Assembly: GCF_009870825.1 (NCBI RefSeq)
Contig: NZ_WTWY01000006.1
Location: forward strand, 124,001-188,000
From: Paenibacillus sp. USDA918EY
Lineage (GTDB): Bacteria; Bacillota; Bacilli; Paenibacillales; Paenibacillaceae
Reading direction: 5' to 3'
DNA length: 64,000 bases
The translations under genes were made by a program, and so were the position numbers. How positions within the stretch are numbered: the stretch's first letter is position 1; each line of letters starts with the position of its first letter. Below, in pieces: positions 25,116 to 35,068 of the stretch. The notes under the pieces were generated by a model. It was not told the DNA's origin. It saw nothing but the letters and a program-made list of their open reading frames with translations, and ran no database searches.

Positions 25116-28100
25116 TTATGGTTTGGTGTTGATCTTAACCTCATGCGGCCGATAGACGGAAATGATCCGTCCTTCGGCGTCCGCCGCGAACAGGACCGAT
25201 CTTTCCTGCTCCAGCTCAAATGCGTAAGTCGCGCCGGTGTCTTTGTCTGCCACTTCCACGCTCGTGTCCAAGGCGTACTCCGACACGAAGACGTACAAAC
25301 TTCCGTCTTTGAATGTCAGCTTGCGGCCGTAGATGCCGGGTACGTCGCCCCGCGTCCATTCGAATCCGCTGCCGCAGCCCGCTTCGGCAATGGCGTACCG
25401 GTACAGCTCCGCCATCGAATCCGTTCTGTCGTTCAATTCGATCGGCAGCGGGCACCAGATCAGGCGTCCGTTTCCTAGCGGGATATTCCGTACCGCATCG
25501 CCTCCCGTGCTTCCGGGGGCGGCTTCAAGGGGACCTCCGCTCCGGGTTTCCTTGCTCACCTCGGCGATCCGGCGTTTGCCGTAAGAGACCGGAATCTCTT
25601 TTCCGTCAACACAGAGCATCTCTTCGCGGCGAACGTTGCGAAGCTGCGCTTCCCCGAGCAGGTCGGCCAGCCGATCCGTTTTCCGCCAGTAAGCATCGAT
25701 GCTGATCGGTCCCGTTACCAATAGGGTTGCTCCCGTCCGCTTCACGATGCCGAGCAGCCGCTCCCAAGCCGAACCGTCGATATTATGGGCGCTCGGCAGC
25801 AGGATCAGCTTCGCCGGGTCGTTTTCCAGCGGCCGCAAATCATATTCCGATACGCCGCGGAAAGGGATGTTCAGCTGATAGGACAACACGCGCGTCAGGC
25901 GCGTCGTTGCTTCGTACGCCAGCTTCCGGTTGGAAAAATCGTTCGAGTACGGGAAAATGACGGCGACTTCCTCAAGCTCGCGTCCCTCGAACAGATCGCG
26001 GATTTCGCCCATAAACTTGCCGAACGCGTACGAAACATCCGTTTCGGGTTTTTCGGTGCCGTCCGCCCGGAGCGCGCCGATATGCGATTCGTTCGCATTA
26101 TCCATGTAAAAGTTCGTGTTCCAAATCCAGTGGATCGCGCCGGCTCCTCCGGTCGCGAAGGCGTAGGCGTATTTACGCTCAAGGATGCTGCGCAGCTCTT
26201 CCTCGCTTCGTTTGGCTCGTCCCTCCGGCGTTTCGACGTACATGATGCCCGTTTCCTGAATGACGTTCGGCTTGTCCGCCGTTTTCGCGAAAACGCCGTC
26301 CCAGACCAAGTCGTCGTTGAGCCACCACGAATGGACCGTCGTATAGTCTACCGCCTCTTGGTAGAAAAACGGCGAAGGACGCTGCGCGCCTAACGCTTCA
26401 TCCTGTCCGACCGTTACAAGCTGATTCGGGTTCAGTTCCTTGATCTCGGCATAAAGCTGTTTGGCCCAGCGATTGTGCATGTCCATGGAGAACAGGCAGT
26501 AATCGAGCCAACGCGTGCCTTTTTTCTCCAGGATCATGTCCTGCACGTCGAAGTTGATTTCCTGCGGCCCCGGAATCGCCGCCGCCGCAAAGCTCGGCAG
26601 CTGCTCCGGCGTCATGTTCCAGCGCTCCTGCAGAAGCTCGATCCGTCCGTGGCGTTCCTTCAGCCAGGCCGAGAAGGCCTCCCGCTCGAACCGGTCGCCG
26701 CAGGATCTCGGTCCCGACGCGAAAATCCGTTTCGGATCAAACATCGAAGGTTCGTTGATCAAATCCCAATCGACGTTGCTCGTTGCCCGGTGACGGTGCA
26801 CGATGGAACGGATGAACCGCTTCTGCGCCTCCACGCTTTGCGGGTCGAGATAAGGATTGACGCCCTCCCATGTTTCCGGCGTAAAGGAGAAGAAGGTGAA
26901 CGTCACCTGCAAATCATGTTTTTTGGCGGTAAGGATAAAGGCGTCGATCGCGCGAAGCACCTCTTCGGACGCATGCCCGTCCACCTGCATCACATTGCGG
27001 TAGGCGGTCCAAAGCCCCGTCCGGATCCAGTTGATCCCCGCCTTCGCCATCTGCGACATATCGCGGTCCCAGACGTCCGGGTTCGGCAGAAACAGAAACT
27101 TGCGGGCCACGTCGGACGCCATATACGTCATGCCGACGATCGGCAGCGGACGGCCGTCCTTCACGAAATAGTCCCTGCCGCAGGTTACCGGGCTTCCTTT
27201 TGCAAGCAGCTCCGCATCGTTCCCCCAGAAGCCGTGACGGAGCACGCGTGTCTCCCCGTCTTCGGAGGACGCCCGGCATACGACGCGGTAAAGCCCGCTT
27301 TGGATGTCCAGCGGCACGGGAATGCGGACGAAATCAAGCGATTTCGTCACCTCGGCGGCAAACCGCTGCGCCCAATACTGGTCGCCTTCGTCCTGCTCCA
27401 CGGTGATCTCAAACGTCCAGCGTTTGTTTGAAGCCTCCGCATCGTCCCGCTTCGCGATCCGCTGCATCTGCAGCATCAGCACGGCATGCTCTCCCGGCTC
27501 GTAGGACGCATAGTTGGTTGTGATGGAAAGCTCCGTTACCGGATCCGCGCAGAAGTTGCTCCATTCCGCTAACGCATCGACGCCGCCTTGTTCCCAGAAC
27601 GCCTTCGATAACGGCAGATTGACGAACAGCCATCTGGAACCCTCAAAGTCGCCGCGCGAATTCTCCCACAACACGACAGGGGCGGCAACCTCCCGCCCTT
27701 CATTGCTGATGCCTTTCAGAAGCGGGTATACCTGCGTGTTCATCGTCCCTGCCGAGCCCATTTCATGCGGAAAATCGCAGTTGCGGGTCGTATGCGGCAC
27801 CAGATTCCACGTATCCCGGATCTCAAAAAGCGCCTCGCGGCCAGCCAGGAGGGGAATCCGATCCGAAGCGGCGAGAGACTTGACGGGACCGGCGTTTACG
27901 CGCAGCGTCTCGTGAATGAACAGCTCGCGGTGGTAAGCGGTTTGCTCCGCTTCGGGCGTCCAGCCGCCCTCCTCGGGGCGAACCGGGATTTTGAACGGCG
28001 CGCCGCCGATGCTAATAAGCCCTCCGCCGCGCCGCAGAAAGGCGTGAATTTCCGGCCATGCCGTTTTCGGAAAATAAGGCGCATGCAAATTAACGAAGCA

Positions 28101-28247
28101 GCCGCCCCGGATGGAGCCAAGAGCGAAAGCCAGGTCAGCCGCGGCGACGACCGTACCGAGCTGCCGCAATGCTTCGACGGCCGAATCGTCAAGCCCGGGA
28201 CTTCCCGGAAATGCCGCATCGTAAAAGATGATGACGTTCCGGCTCAT
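25116..28247 (-). CDS. Multidomain clan GH-A glycoside hydrolase (beta-galactosidase-like)
   Basis: 1043 residues. N-terminal Rossmann-like domain (1-120), beta-rich region, then a TIM barrel (about 355-690) with WDLINEPS (acid/base Glu499) and NVIQETGIM (nucleophile Glu665), the two-glutamate layout of clan GH-A. A GATase-like domain (about 730-860) resembles the trimerisation domain of GH42 enzymes. Substrate likely a beta-galactoside or beta-mannoside. ATG 28247 overlaps the preceding stop (ATGA). No signal peptide. Confidence 0.75.
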   Translation of the reverse strand: MSRNVIIFYDAAFPGSPGLDDSAVEALRQLGTVVAAADLAFALGSIRGGCFVNLHAPYFPKTAWPEIHAFLRRGGGLISIGGAPFKIPVRPEEGGWTPEAEQTAYHRELFIHETLRVNAGPVKSLAASDRIPLLAGREALFEIRDTWNLVPHTTRNCDFPHEMGSAGTMNTQVYPLLKGISNEGREVAAPVVLWENSRGDFEGSRWLFVNLPLSKAFWEQGGVDALAEWSNFCADPVTELSITTNYASYEPGEHAVLMLQMQRIAKRDDAEASNKRWTFEITVEQDEGDQYWAQRFAAEVTKSLDFVRIPVPLDIQSGLYRVVCRASSEDGETRVLRHGFWGNDAELLAKGSPVTCGRDYFVKDGRPLPIVGMTYMASDVARKFLFLPNPDVWDRDMSQMAKAGINWIRTGLWTAYRNVMQVDGHASEEVLRAIDAFILTAKKHDLQVTFTFFSFTPETWEGVNPYLDPQSVEAQKRFIRSIVHRHRATSNVDWDLINEPSMFDPKRIFASGPRSCGDRFEREAFSAWLKERHGRIELLQERWNMTPEQLPSFAAAAIPGPQEINFDVQDMILEKKGTRWLDYCLFSMDMHNRWAKQLYAEIKELNPNQLVTVGQDEALGAQRPSPFFYQEAVDYTTVHSWWLNDDLVWDGVFAKTADKPNVIQETGIMYVETPEGRAKRSEEELRSILERKYAYAFATGGAGAIHWIWNTNFYMDNANESHIGALRADGTEKPETDVSYAFGKFMGEIRDLFEGRELEEVAVIFPYSNDFSNRKLAYEATTRLTRVLSYQLNIPFRGVSEYDLRPLENDPAKLILLPSAHNIDGSAWERLLGIVKRTGATLLVTGPISIDAYWRKTDRLADLLGEAQLRNVRREEMLCVDGKEIPVSYGKRRIAEVSKETRSGGPLEAAPGSTGGDAVRNIPLGNGRLIWCPLPIELNDRTDSMAELYRYAIAEAGCGSGFEWTRGDVPGIYGRKLTFKDGSLYVFVSEYALDTSVEVADKDTGATYAFELEQERSVLFAADAEGRIISVYRPHEVKINTKP

Positions 28248-29563
28248 AGAATCCCTTCTTTCATTGCTTGATACACGAGTTTGGAGAACAGGCTGTTCGA
28301 CCATGCGAACCACTTTCTCGTGAAGTTGGCCGGATCGTCCGCATGGAAGCCCTCATGCATAAAGCCCGTATCCGCATCGGTCGCCTCCAGCATATCGATC
28401 ATCGCCAGCTTTTCTTCTTTTGTCGTGGCCGTCATGCCCTGCATCGAAAGGGCCATATGCCATACGAATCCGTCCGGCGTGTGCGGGCTGCCGATACCCT
28501 TAGCCGCTTTGCCTTCAAAATAGAACGGGTTGGCCTTCGACAGCGCAAAACGTCTCGTGTTTTGGTACACCGGATCATCGGCGGGCACATACCCGAGATA
28601 CGGAATGGAAAGGAGTCCCGGCGTGCCCGCGTCGTCCATCAGGCAGTAGTTGCCGTATCCGTCCGTTTCGTACGCATAAATCGGCCCGAATTCCGGATGG
28701 CGGTAAATGCCGTACAATTGAATGCCGTGATCGATGTCCTGTTCGAGCTTCTTCAGCTCCTTCAGGAAATCGGTATCGCGGAACACCCACTCCGCAAATT
28801 CCTGCATCTGGCGCAGGGCGACGACGGCAAACATGTTGCCCGGAATGTTGTAATGGAAATCGCAGGCGTCATCGCTGGAACGAAAGCCGGACCAAACCAT
28901 CCCCGTATAGTTGACCGGCATGCCCAAACCGTCATTGGCAAGCGTATCCTGGCGAATGCCGTTGTCTCTCATGAAGCGGTACGGGGAAAGCTCGAAATGC
29001 CGCTGCTCGGTCTTGAACAAGTCATAGATGAGGCGCATCGCCGATTTGAAGCCGGCATCGAAAATATCGGTAAGGCCGGTTTCTTTCCAATAGGCATAGG
29101 CAAGGCGCATCGAGAAGCATAGCGAATCGATCTCGAACTTGCGCTCCCACACCCAAGCGGACATGTCGGTCTGATCCGCTTTATTCCAATGCCAATCATT
29201 GGCCGACTCATTAAACGCGTTCGCATAAGGATCGATCTGGATGTACCGGATGTGGCGCTTGATCAAGCCGGACAGGATGCGCTGCAGATCCTCGTCGTCT
29301 TTCGCCAACGGCACGTAATGCATGACCTGTTCGACCGAGTCGCGCAGCCACATCGCGGGAATGTCGCCGGTAATGACGAAGGTCGTGCCGTCGTCCATCA
29401 GCTTGGTCGTCGTCTCCAGCGTGTTCGGGAAGCAGTTTTTGAATAGTTTCAGCAGCTTCGGACGGTGCGCCAGCTTCTCCTCCGCTTCCTTCAGTACGTC
29501 TTGTACGGCCTTGGGAAGCTCAAAGCTGGTCATTTGGATTTTCGGTAATCTGAATTGCTCCAT
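28244..29563 (-). CDS. GH125 exo-alpha-1,6-mannosidase
   Basis: A 439-residue (alpha/alpha)6-barrel enzyme recognised by TGDIPAMWLRDSVEQVMHYVP, YANAFNESANDWHW, DDACDFHYNIPGN and the DGFVWHMALSMQGMT region. GH125 enzymes remove alpha-1,6-linked mannose by a metal-independent inverting mechanism and occur in bacterial N-glycan degradation loci. ATG 29563 with AAAGGAG. No signal peptide; probably acts on imported oligosaccharides. Confidence 0.9.
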   Translation of the reverse strand: MEQFRLPKIQMTSFELPKAVQDVLKEAEEKLAHRPKLLKLFKNCFPNTLETTTKLMDDGTTFVITGDIPAMWLRDSVEQVMHYVPLAKDDEDLQRILSGLIKRHIRYIQIDPYANAFNESANDWHWNKADQTDMSAWVWERKFEIDSLCFSMRLAYAYWKETGLTDIFDAGFKSAMRLIYDLFKTEQRHFELSPYRFMRDNGIRQDTLANDGLGMPVNYTGMVWSGFRSSDDACDFHYNIPGNMFAVVALRQMQEFAEWVFRDTDFLKELKKLEQDIDHGIQLYGIYRHPEFGPIYAYETDGYGNYCLMDDAGTPGLLSIPYLGYVPADDPVYQNTRRFALSKANPFYFEGKAAKGIGSPHTPDGFVWHMALSMQGMTATTKEEKLAMIDMLEATDADTGFMHEGFHADDPANFTRKWFAWSNSLFSKLVYQAMKEGIL

Positions 29564-29657
29564 CGGAATCTCCTTTGCAACGTATGATTTTGCCTGATAA
29601 AGATGGGGGCGGCTCCCGGTGTGCAACATCCCCTTTCCGATTGCCGCCTCCTCATCC

Positions 29658-30944
29658 TTAGTTATGCGTTACGACCGCTCCGGAGCCGCCGTACATCTCC
29701 ACTTCTTCGTCGAATTCCAGTTTCAGCACGGTCACGTGCTCATGCGTATCTTCCGCCGTCAAAGGAATCCAGGTCGTGCCCGGAATGTTGAACCAAGGAA
29801 CGCCCCCGTGAATTTCGTGGGTAAGCTCTTTCCCCGAGTGCAGCACGGTGATCTTCTTGATCGGGTTGCACAATCCCTTCAGGCAGATGTTTTCCTTCGG
29901 ATCGTCATAAACGAACAGGTACAGCGTCTTTTTGTCTTTGGACAACGTGCTGCCTCCAAGGTAATAACGCGTCATGATGCCTTCCTGCGTTCCGTATACC
30001 GCCTCGGCATGCGTATGGATCCAGTCGCCCAGGCCAAGCAGGATCTCTTCCTGGCGTTCGTCGATCGTTCCGTCCTCGCGCGGTCCGATGTCCAGCAACA
30101 TGTTGCCGCCCATCGAGATGCAGTCGCAGAACATGCGGATGATCTGATTCAGCGACTTATAATGGTTGTCCGTCGGCACGTACCCCCACGAGGAGTTGAT
30201 CGTCGTACAGAACTCCCACGGTCCTTCCGGTCTCGTGATCGGCAAGCCTTGCTCCGGCGTTTTATAATCTCCATGTCCTTGAAGCCTCGAGTTGATGATC
30301 AGATCCGGGTTGAAGGACTTCAGGTAATGCTTGAACTCCGGCAAATTCCACTGCTCGGCGCTCCGTTCCCAGTCACCGTCGAACCACAGCAGGTCGACTT
30401 TGCCGTAATTCGTCAAGACTTCTTTCAGCTGGTCGTTGTTGAATTGCAAAAACTTCTGCCATTTTTCCTCGTCCTGCACGCCGTTCAGCGGGCTCGAAAA
30501 CCGGTTGACCGTGCTCAAATCCTCCGGCACTTTGCCGCCTTCGTACACGCTTGGATAATCCGGATGCGACCAGTCGATGAGCGAGTAATACATGCCCAGG
30601 CGAATCCCCCGCTTCGTGATCGCTTCGGCGTATTCCTTGATGATGTCACGCTTTGCGGGAGTTTTTTTCATGACGCTCAGATCGCTGTATTGCGTGTCGA
30701 ACAACGCTACGCCGTCATGGTGTTTCGTCGTCAGCACCGCGTATTTGGCGCCGGATTTTTCGATCAGGTCGGCCCATTTGTCCGCGTCGAATTTCGAAGC
30801 GGTGAAGCCGTCCAGCTGCTTCATGTATTGCTCGTAAGACATTCTGCCGTTATAAAAGGACCAGGATTCGGCCACGCCGTCCACCGCATAAATCCCGTAA
30901 TGAATAAAAATGCCCAGCTTCGCGTCTTCAAACCATTGTTGCAT
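29658..30944 (-). CDS. GH29 alpha-L-fucosidase
   Basis: A 428-residue GH29 enzyme: N-terminal FEDAKLGIFIHYGIYA, LTTKHHDGVALFDT (71-84), nucleophile Asp189 in LLWFDGDW and a C-terminal beta domain. It releases terminal L-fucose with retention. ATG 30944 has an AAAGGTG site. Gaps of about 95 nt separate it from both operon neighbours, without clear terminators. Confidence 0.93.
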   Translation of the reverse strand: MQQWFEDAKLGIFIHYGIYAVDGVAESWSFYNGRMSYEQYMKQLDGFTASKFDADKWADLIEKSGAKYAVLTTKHHDGVALFDTQYSDLSVMKKTPAKRDIIKEYAEAITKRGIRLGMYYSLIDWSHPDYPSVYEGGKVPEDLSTVNRFSSPLNGVQDEEKWQKFLQFNNDQLKEVLTNYGKVDLLWFDGDWERSAEQWNLPEFKHYLKSFNPDLIINSRLQGHGDYKTPEQGLPITRPEGPWEFCTTINSSWGYVPTDNHYKSLNQIIRMFCDCISMGGNMLLDIGPREDGTIDERQEEILLGLGDWIHTHAEAVYGTQEGIMTRYYLGGSTLSKDKKTLYLFVYDDPKENICLKGLCNPIKKITVLHSGKELTHEIHGGVPWFNIPGTTWIPLTAEDTHEHVTVLKLEFDEEVEMYGGSGAVVTHN

Positions 30945-31039
30945 ATATGTTCAGCACCTTTCGGATCAAAAATGGTCGGCTCAATTCATGTTGAGTCCGA
31001 TACATCATGCGAATATGTCAGCCTTGCGATAGGATTGCG

Positions 31040-32428
31040 TTATTGAATCCGGAACGCATGCGCGATCGGCGCTTTGGCCTCGCGCTCTTTCTCCGGGAGA
31101 CGCACGGCGATGCCGTTTTCCGTCTTGCGGTACTCGAGCCCTTCCGGCCCGCCGATCAGGTCGATCCGGCCGAACTCCTTCTGCAGCGGCAGATGGATTT
31201 CTTCCGGAACGGTTTCGTTCTCATCCTTGTACAGGTAGAAGGCATAGATTTTGCCGTCTTTTTGCGTAAACTGCACGTTGCCCACCGAATACGGCTCGCA
31301 AACTCTCGTTCCGTAGATGCCTTCGCCATGAACCTTCAGCCAGGCTCCCATGCCCTGAATCCGGGAAATCGCCGTTCTGGAGATTCTTCCGTCCGGCTGC
31401 GGTCCGACGTTGAGCGCCAGGTTGCCGCCTTTGGCCACGATTTCGACGAGAAGATGGATCAGCTGGCGAACCGATTTGTAATTATCCTCGTATCGGAACG
31501 AGAACGCCGATCCCATCGTGATGCAGCTTTCCCACGGCACGTGAAGCGCGCGCTCAGGCAGCGTTTGCTCCGGCGTAATCAGGTTTTCGTAAGGTCCGCC
31601 GACCGTGCGGTCCGCCGACAGAAGCCATGGCTGAATTTTGCGCGCTTTCTCCACCACTTCGCCGAGGCGGATGTTCTGATCGCGGTAGTCGTTAACCCAG
31701 CCGGCGTCCAGCCACAACACGTCGATCCGGCCGTAGTTCGTCATCAGCTCCATAATCTGTTCATGGGTGAACTGAACGAATTGCTCCCACAGCCAAGGGT
31801 ATTCCTTCGGATCATAGGTCGGTCCGCGGGACGTCGTCGTTCCCGGCCGCATGCCCGGCGCCCAATAATACGGCGAATGCCAATCGGCTTTGGAGAAATA
31901 GGCGGAAATGCCGAGGCCTCTCGCCCGGAACGCGTTAAACAGCTGCTTCGTAATATCGGCGTATTTATGCGTATGGAAGGGACAATCCGGCCCCGTAATA
32001 CGATAATCGGTGGTATGGGTATCCCACATGCAAAATCCGTCATGGTGCTTGGTCGTAAAGTTCAAATATTTGAAGCCGTTGTCCGCCGCAAGGTCCGCCC
32101 AGAGATCCGGCTGGAAACGCAGCGGGTTAAAGGTTTTGTTGAGATCGACATATTGCCGCTTCAGTTCTTCGGCATCGATATCCCAGTCGATTTCGTTCCG
32201 GGACCATTCCTCGTCCACGTCGCTGAGCGCCCAGGATTCGACCAGGCCCAGCTGGGAATACGGCCCCCAGTGCATCATCAGCCCGAGCTTTTGGTCCTTG
32301 AACCATTCGAGCCTCTCCAGAAGCAGCGGATCCTCGGGTTTGACCCAGTTCTCCTCGCTGCTGTAATTGTGGACCCCTTGCACGACAACGGATTCTTCCT
32401 CTTCGATCAGACGTTCCTTTTCACTCAT
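31040..32428 (-). CDS. GH29 alpha-L-fucosidase (second, divergent)
   Basis: A 462-residue GH29 paralogue: EWFKDQKLGLMMHWGPYSQ, FTTKHHDGFCMWDT and nucleophile Asp241 in VLWLDAGW. It differs clearly from the fucosidase at 29658, which suggests different linkage preferences (for example core alpha-1,6 versus outer alpha-1,2/1,3). First enzyme gene of the operon; ATG 32428 with GGAGGG. Divergent from the AraC-type regulator. Confidence 0.92.
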   Translation of the reverse strand: MSEKERLIEEEESVVVQGVHNYSSEENWVKPEDPLLLERLEWFKDQKLGLMMHWGPYSQLGLVESWALSDVDEEWSRNEIDWDIDAEELKRQYVDLNKTFNPLRFQPDLWADLAADNGFKYLNFTTKHHDGFCMWDTHTTDYRITGPDCPFHTHKYADITKQLFNAFRARGLGISAYFSKADWHSPYYWAPGMRPGTTTSRGPTYDPKEYPWLWEQFVQFTHEQIMELMTNYGRIDVLWLDAGWVNDYRDQNIRLGEVVEKARKIQPWLLSADRTVGGPYENLITPEQTLPERALHVPWESCITMGSAFSFRYEDNYKSVRQLIHLLVEIVAKGGNLALNVGPQPDGRISRTAISRIQGMGAWLKVHGEGIYGTRVCEPYSVGNVQFTQKDGKIYAFYLYKDENETVPEEIHLPLQKEFGRIDLIGGPEGLEYRKTENGIAVRLPEKEREAKAPIAHAFRIQ

Positions 32429-32511
32429 GCTAACCCTCCATGTCACGATTGTGGTTTGATTTCGTTGCAAAAACGGATTTAAACGCGGTTTCCAGCCTTT
32501 CACCAGAATTA

Positions 32512-32525
32512 TGAAAACGCTGTCT
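32512..32525. promoter_or_regulatory. cre-like site between the enzyme operon and the regulator
   Basis: TGAAAACGCTGTCT matches the Bacillales catabolite-responsive element TGWAANCGNTNWCA at 13 of 14 positions. It lies in the divergent promoter region 32429-32710. Confidence 0.5.
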
Positions 32526-32710
32526 TTGAGAGATACTTCTTCGAAAGGATGCCGAATCCTCTATTCAAACGAAGGTAAATCTCTTTGTTGCCCCGCTTTT
32601 TCCAAATGGCCGATTTCGAAACTTTCCGCCCTTCTATGTCCAAACCGCCGATTTGTTGGTATCATTATGAGGTACCTAAAGATCATCAGCTCGCACGGGA
32701 GGCAGAATTG

Positions 32711-35002
32711 TTGAAACGAAACTACTTTAAATCCAAGCTGTTTTTGAAATATATCTGGTCCTATTTGTTCATCCTGCTGATTCCTCTGATTTGCATGACC
32801 ATTTTCATTTATGAAAACGCAGTCACGAATCTTCGTTCCGAAATCGAGCAATCCCGTCTTGCCCAATTGACGCAGGCGAAAGTCATCATCGACGGACGGA
32901 TGAAGGAGCTCAGCGAAATCGCAACCCGTATCTCCTACGACAAACGTCTGGCGAGTTACCAGGTTCATGACCCGGTCTCCAGTTGGGAGTCGATTCAGGC
33001 GCTGGACCAATACAAGGCCACCAGCTCGATCATCGGTGAAATGTACCTGTATTTTCATCGGGACGATAAAATCTACTCCAGCAAAGGCTTGAACAATTTC
33101 GACGTGTTCGCAAAAAACATCAGCTTTAAAAACTGGAGCAAAGACACGCTTTACCGGGATTTGAACGAGGCGACGTACCCGATCATGCGCCCGGCCGACA
33201 TCGTAACGAGCTCTTCCGGAATTCAGGAAACGATGCTCGCTTACCTGATTCCGATTACGCCCGGAAGCTCCACCCCTCACGGAACGGTCATGTATTTGAT
33301 CAAGGAGTCCGCGCTCAGCAGCCTGATCGATTCGATTCTCGGAAGCTACCAAGGCCAAACGTATATCCTCGATAACGAAGGACATATCATGGTCGACAAC
33401 CGTCAAGGGGAATCCTTGAACGAAAAAGACGCAAAGACGCTGTTCGAAAATTTGTCGCCCGGCATCCAGGACCGGAACATCAACGGACAGGCGCATTCGA
33501 TCGTTTCCGTCAAATCGGAAAACAACGGCTGGAGTTACGTGACGATCATGCCTAGCGCCCAGTTTTTCAGCAGCGTGCTGCATGTGCGAAGCTTTATCAT
33601 CATGCTGTTTATCATCGTCGTGCTGGTCGGGGCCGCCATTGCCGTCGTGCTGGCCCGCATGCAGTACCAACCGATTTCGATGCTCGTCGAGTTTGCGGCC
33701 TCCAAATCGGGGGGCAAACGCCCCGAAGGATCTCCCGCCTCGGGCAACGAGCTGGACCGGATCCGGACGGCCTTGCAGGAATACAGCTCGCGCGTCGACC
33801 TGCAGGAGCCTTTTGCCCGGAACCATTTTCTGTCCATGCTGCTGAAGTACGGCAGCGCCCAAAGTTTGACGCCCGAGCTGCAGGAGGCGTTTGATCTCCG
33901 GTTCGACAAGTCCCATCATTTCGTGATGGTGATCGGCTGGGACAAAGACCAGATGACGGAAAACGAAAAACAAGAACGCCAGGATATGATCGAACTGCTT
34001 TCCCAAATTGAAATTCCGGAGCTGAGCGCCCATGGATACGGCGTCGAGCTGTCCCAACTGAACCAGCTGGGCCTGATCATCAGCTTCAACCTTGACGGCA
34101 AGGACGAATTCTCCCGTCTCCGGCAGATCGTTGAAGCGGTGCGCTTCAACATCCTCGAATCGTTCGAAGCGATTCCGATGATCGGCGTCGGCACCTGTTA
34201 TTCGAGCCCGGATCAGTTGAACCAATCGTTTATTGAGGCATGCTCGGCGTTTGAGCTTCGCGTTTCCAACGATTACGGCTCCGTCACTTATTTCGAAAAG
34301 CTGTCCAAAACGCAGGACCAGGAATTCTGGATCCCGAACAACACGCTGCTCAAGCTTTCGCAAAGCTTGAAGCAGGGAAGTTACGACGTCGCGGCCCAAA
34401 TCGTCCATTCGGCGATGCAAAGCCTGCATACGTCCGAGCATTCCGCGCTGCTGATCCGCTGCGTTTGCTTCGATCTGCTGAACAGCATTTTGAAAACCGC
34501 TTCCGAGCTCGGCAACAACGGCATGCTGCAGGAAATCGCCCCGAATATGGTCTACGGCAATTCCTTGGACGAACTGGAACGCAGCCTTTTGAAGCTGTGT
34601 TCGCAGATCTGTGCGCAAGTCGAGCAGGATACGCGCAAGGAAGAGCAATCGATCATCGATCAGATCGTCGCTTATATCGACGAGCATTACGCGGATAATA
34701 CGCTCAGCCTGGAAACCGTCGCTTTCGAGTTCAGCATCTCCCCGTCCCATGTCAGCCGCTCCTTTAAGGATAAAATGGGACTGAACTTCATCCAGTACAT
34801 CTGGCAAAAAAGGATGGAAGAAGTGATGCACCAGCTCAAGACGACGGACGATCCGTTAAAGGACATCATCCTTCGGGTCGGTTACCTGGACACGCCCAAC
34901 TTTATCCGGAAATTCAAGAAGGAAACCGGTTATACGCCGGGCCAATACCGCAAATTGTTTTCGCCGGACGGCCAAGCCGGATCCGATTTGGACGGCGAAT
35001 AA
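32711..35002 (+). CDS. Membrane-anchored AraC-family regulator with extracellular sensor
   Basis: About 763 residues in the architecture typical of Paenibacillus sugar-locus regulators: membrane helix near residues 16-35, an extracellular Cache-like sensor, a second helix (FIIMLFIIVVLVGAAIAVVLA), a cytosolic linker and a C-terminal AraC double helix-turn-helix (SPSHVSRSFKDKMGLNFIQYI; GYTPGQYRKLF). TTG 32711 fits the GGGAGG site best. It probably senses the glycan outside the cell and activates the divergent enzyme operon and/or the importer. Confidence 0.85.
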   Translation: MKRNYFKSKLFLKYIWSYLFILLIPLICMTIFIYENAVTNLRSEIEQSRLAQLTQAKVIIDGRMKELSEIATRISYDKRLASYQVHDPVSSWESIQALDQYKATSSIIGEMYLYFHRDDKIYSSKGLNNFDVFAKNISFKNWSKDTLYRDLNEATYPIMRPADIVTSSSGIQETMLAYLIPITPGSSTPHGTVMYLIKESALSSLIDSILGSYQGQTYILDNEGHIMVDNRQGESLNEKDAKTLFENLSPGIQDRNINGQAHSIVSVKSENNGWSYVTIMPSAQFFSSVLHVRSFIIMLFIIVVLVGAAIAVVLARMQYQPISMLVEFAASKSGGKRPEGSPASGNELDRIRTALQEYSSRVDLQEPFARNHFLSMLLKYGSAQSLTPELQEAFDLRFDKSHHFVMVIGWDKDQMTENEKQERQDMIELLSQIEIPELSAHGYGVELSQLNQLGLIISFNLDGKDEFSRLRQIVEAVRFNILESFEAIPMIGVGTCYSSPDQLNQSFIEACSAFELRVSNDYGSVTYFEKLSKTQDQEFWIPNNTLLKLSQSLKQGSYDVAAQIVHSAMQSLHTSEHSALLIRCVCFDLLNSILKTASELGNNGMLQEIAPNMVYGNSLDELERSLLKLCSQICAQVEQDTRKEEQSIIDQIVAYIDEHYADNTLSLETVAFEFSISPSHVSRSFKDKMGLNFIQYIWQKRMEEVMHQLKTTDDPLKDIILRVGYLDTPNFIRKFKKETGYTPGQYRKLFSPDGQAGSDLDGE

Positions 35003-35008
35003 TGATGA

Positions 35009-35053
35009 AAGCCAACATCCGGTCTTTACGACCGGGACATGTTGGCTTCATTT
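35009..35053. terminator. Terminator between convergent genes
   Basis: Hairpin AAGCCAACAT-CCGGTC / GACCGG-ATGTTGGCTT with a small internal bulge, followed by CATTTTG. It separates the regulator from the convergent importer operon. Confidence 0.75.
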
Positions 35054-35068
35054 TGTTCTGCTAATAAA

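Noticed and set aside
32561..34831. A 756-codon minus-strand ORF opposite the AraC-type regulator
   Set aside because: It mirrors the codon periodicity of the regulator, whose domains are clear, and shows no recognisable domain or ribosome site.
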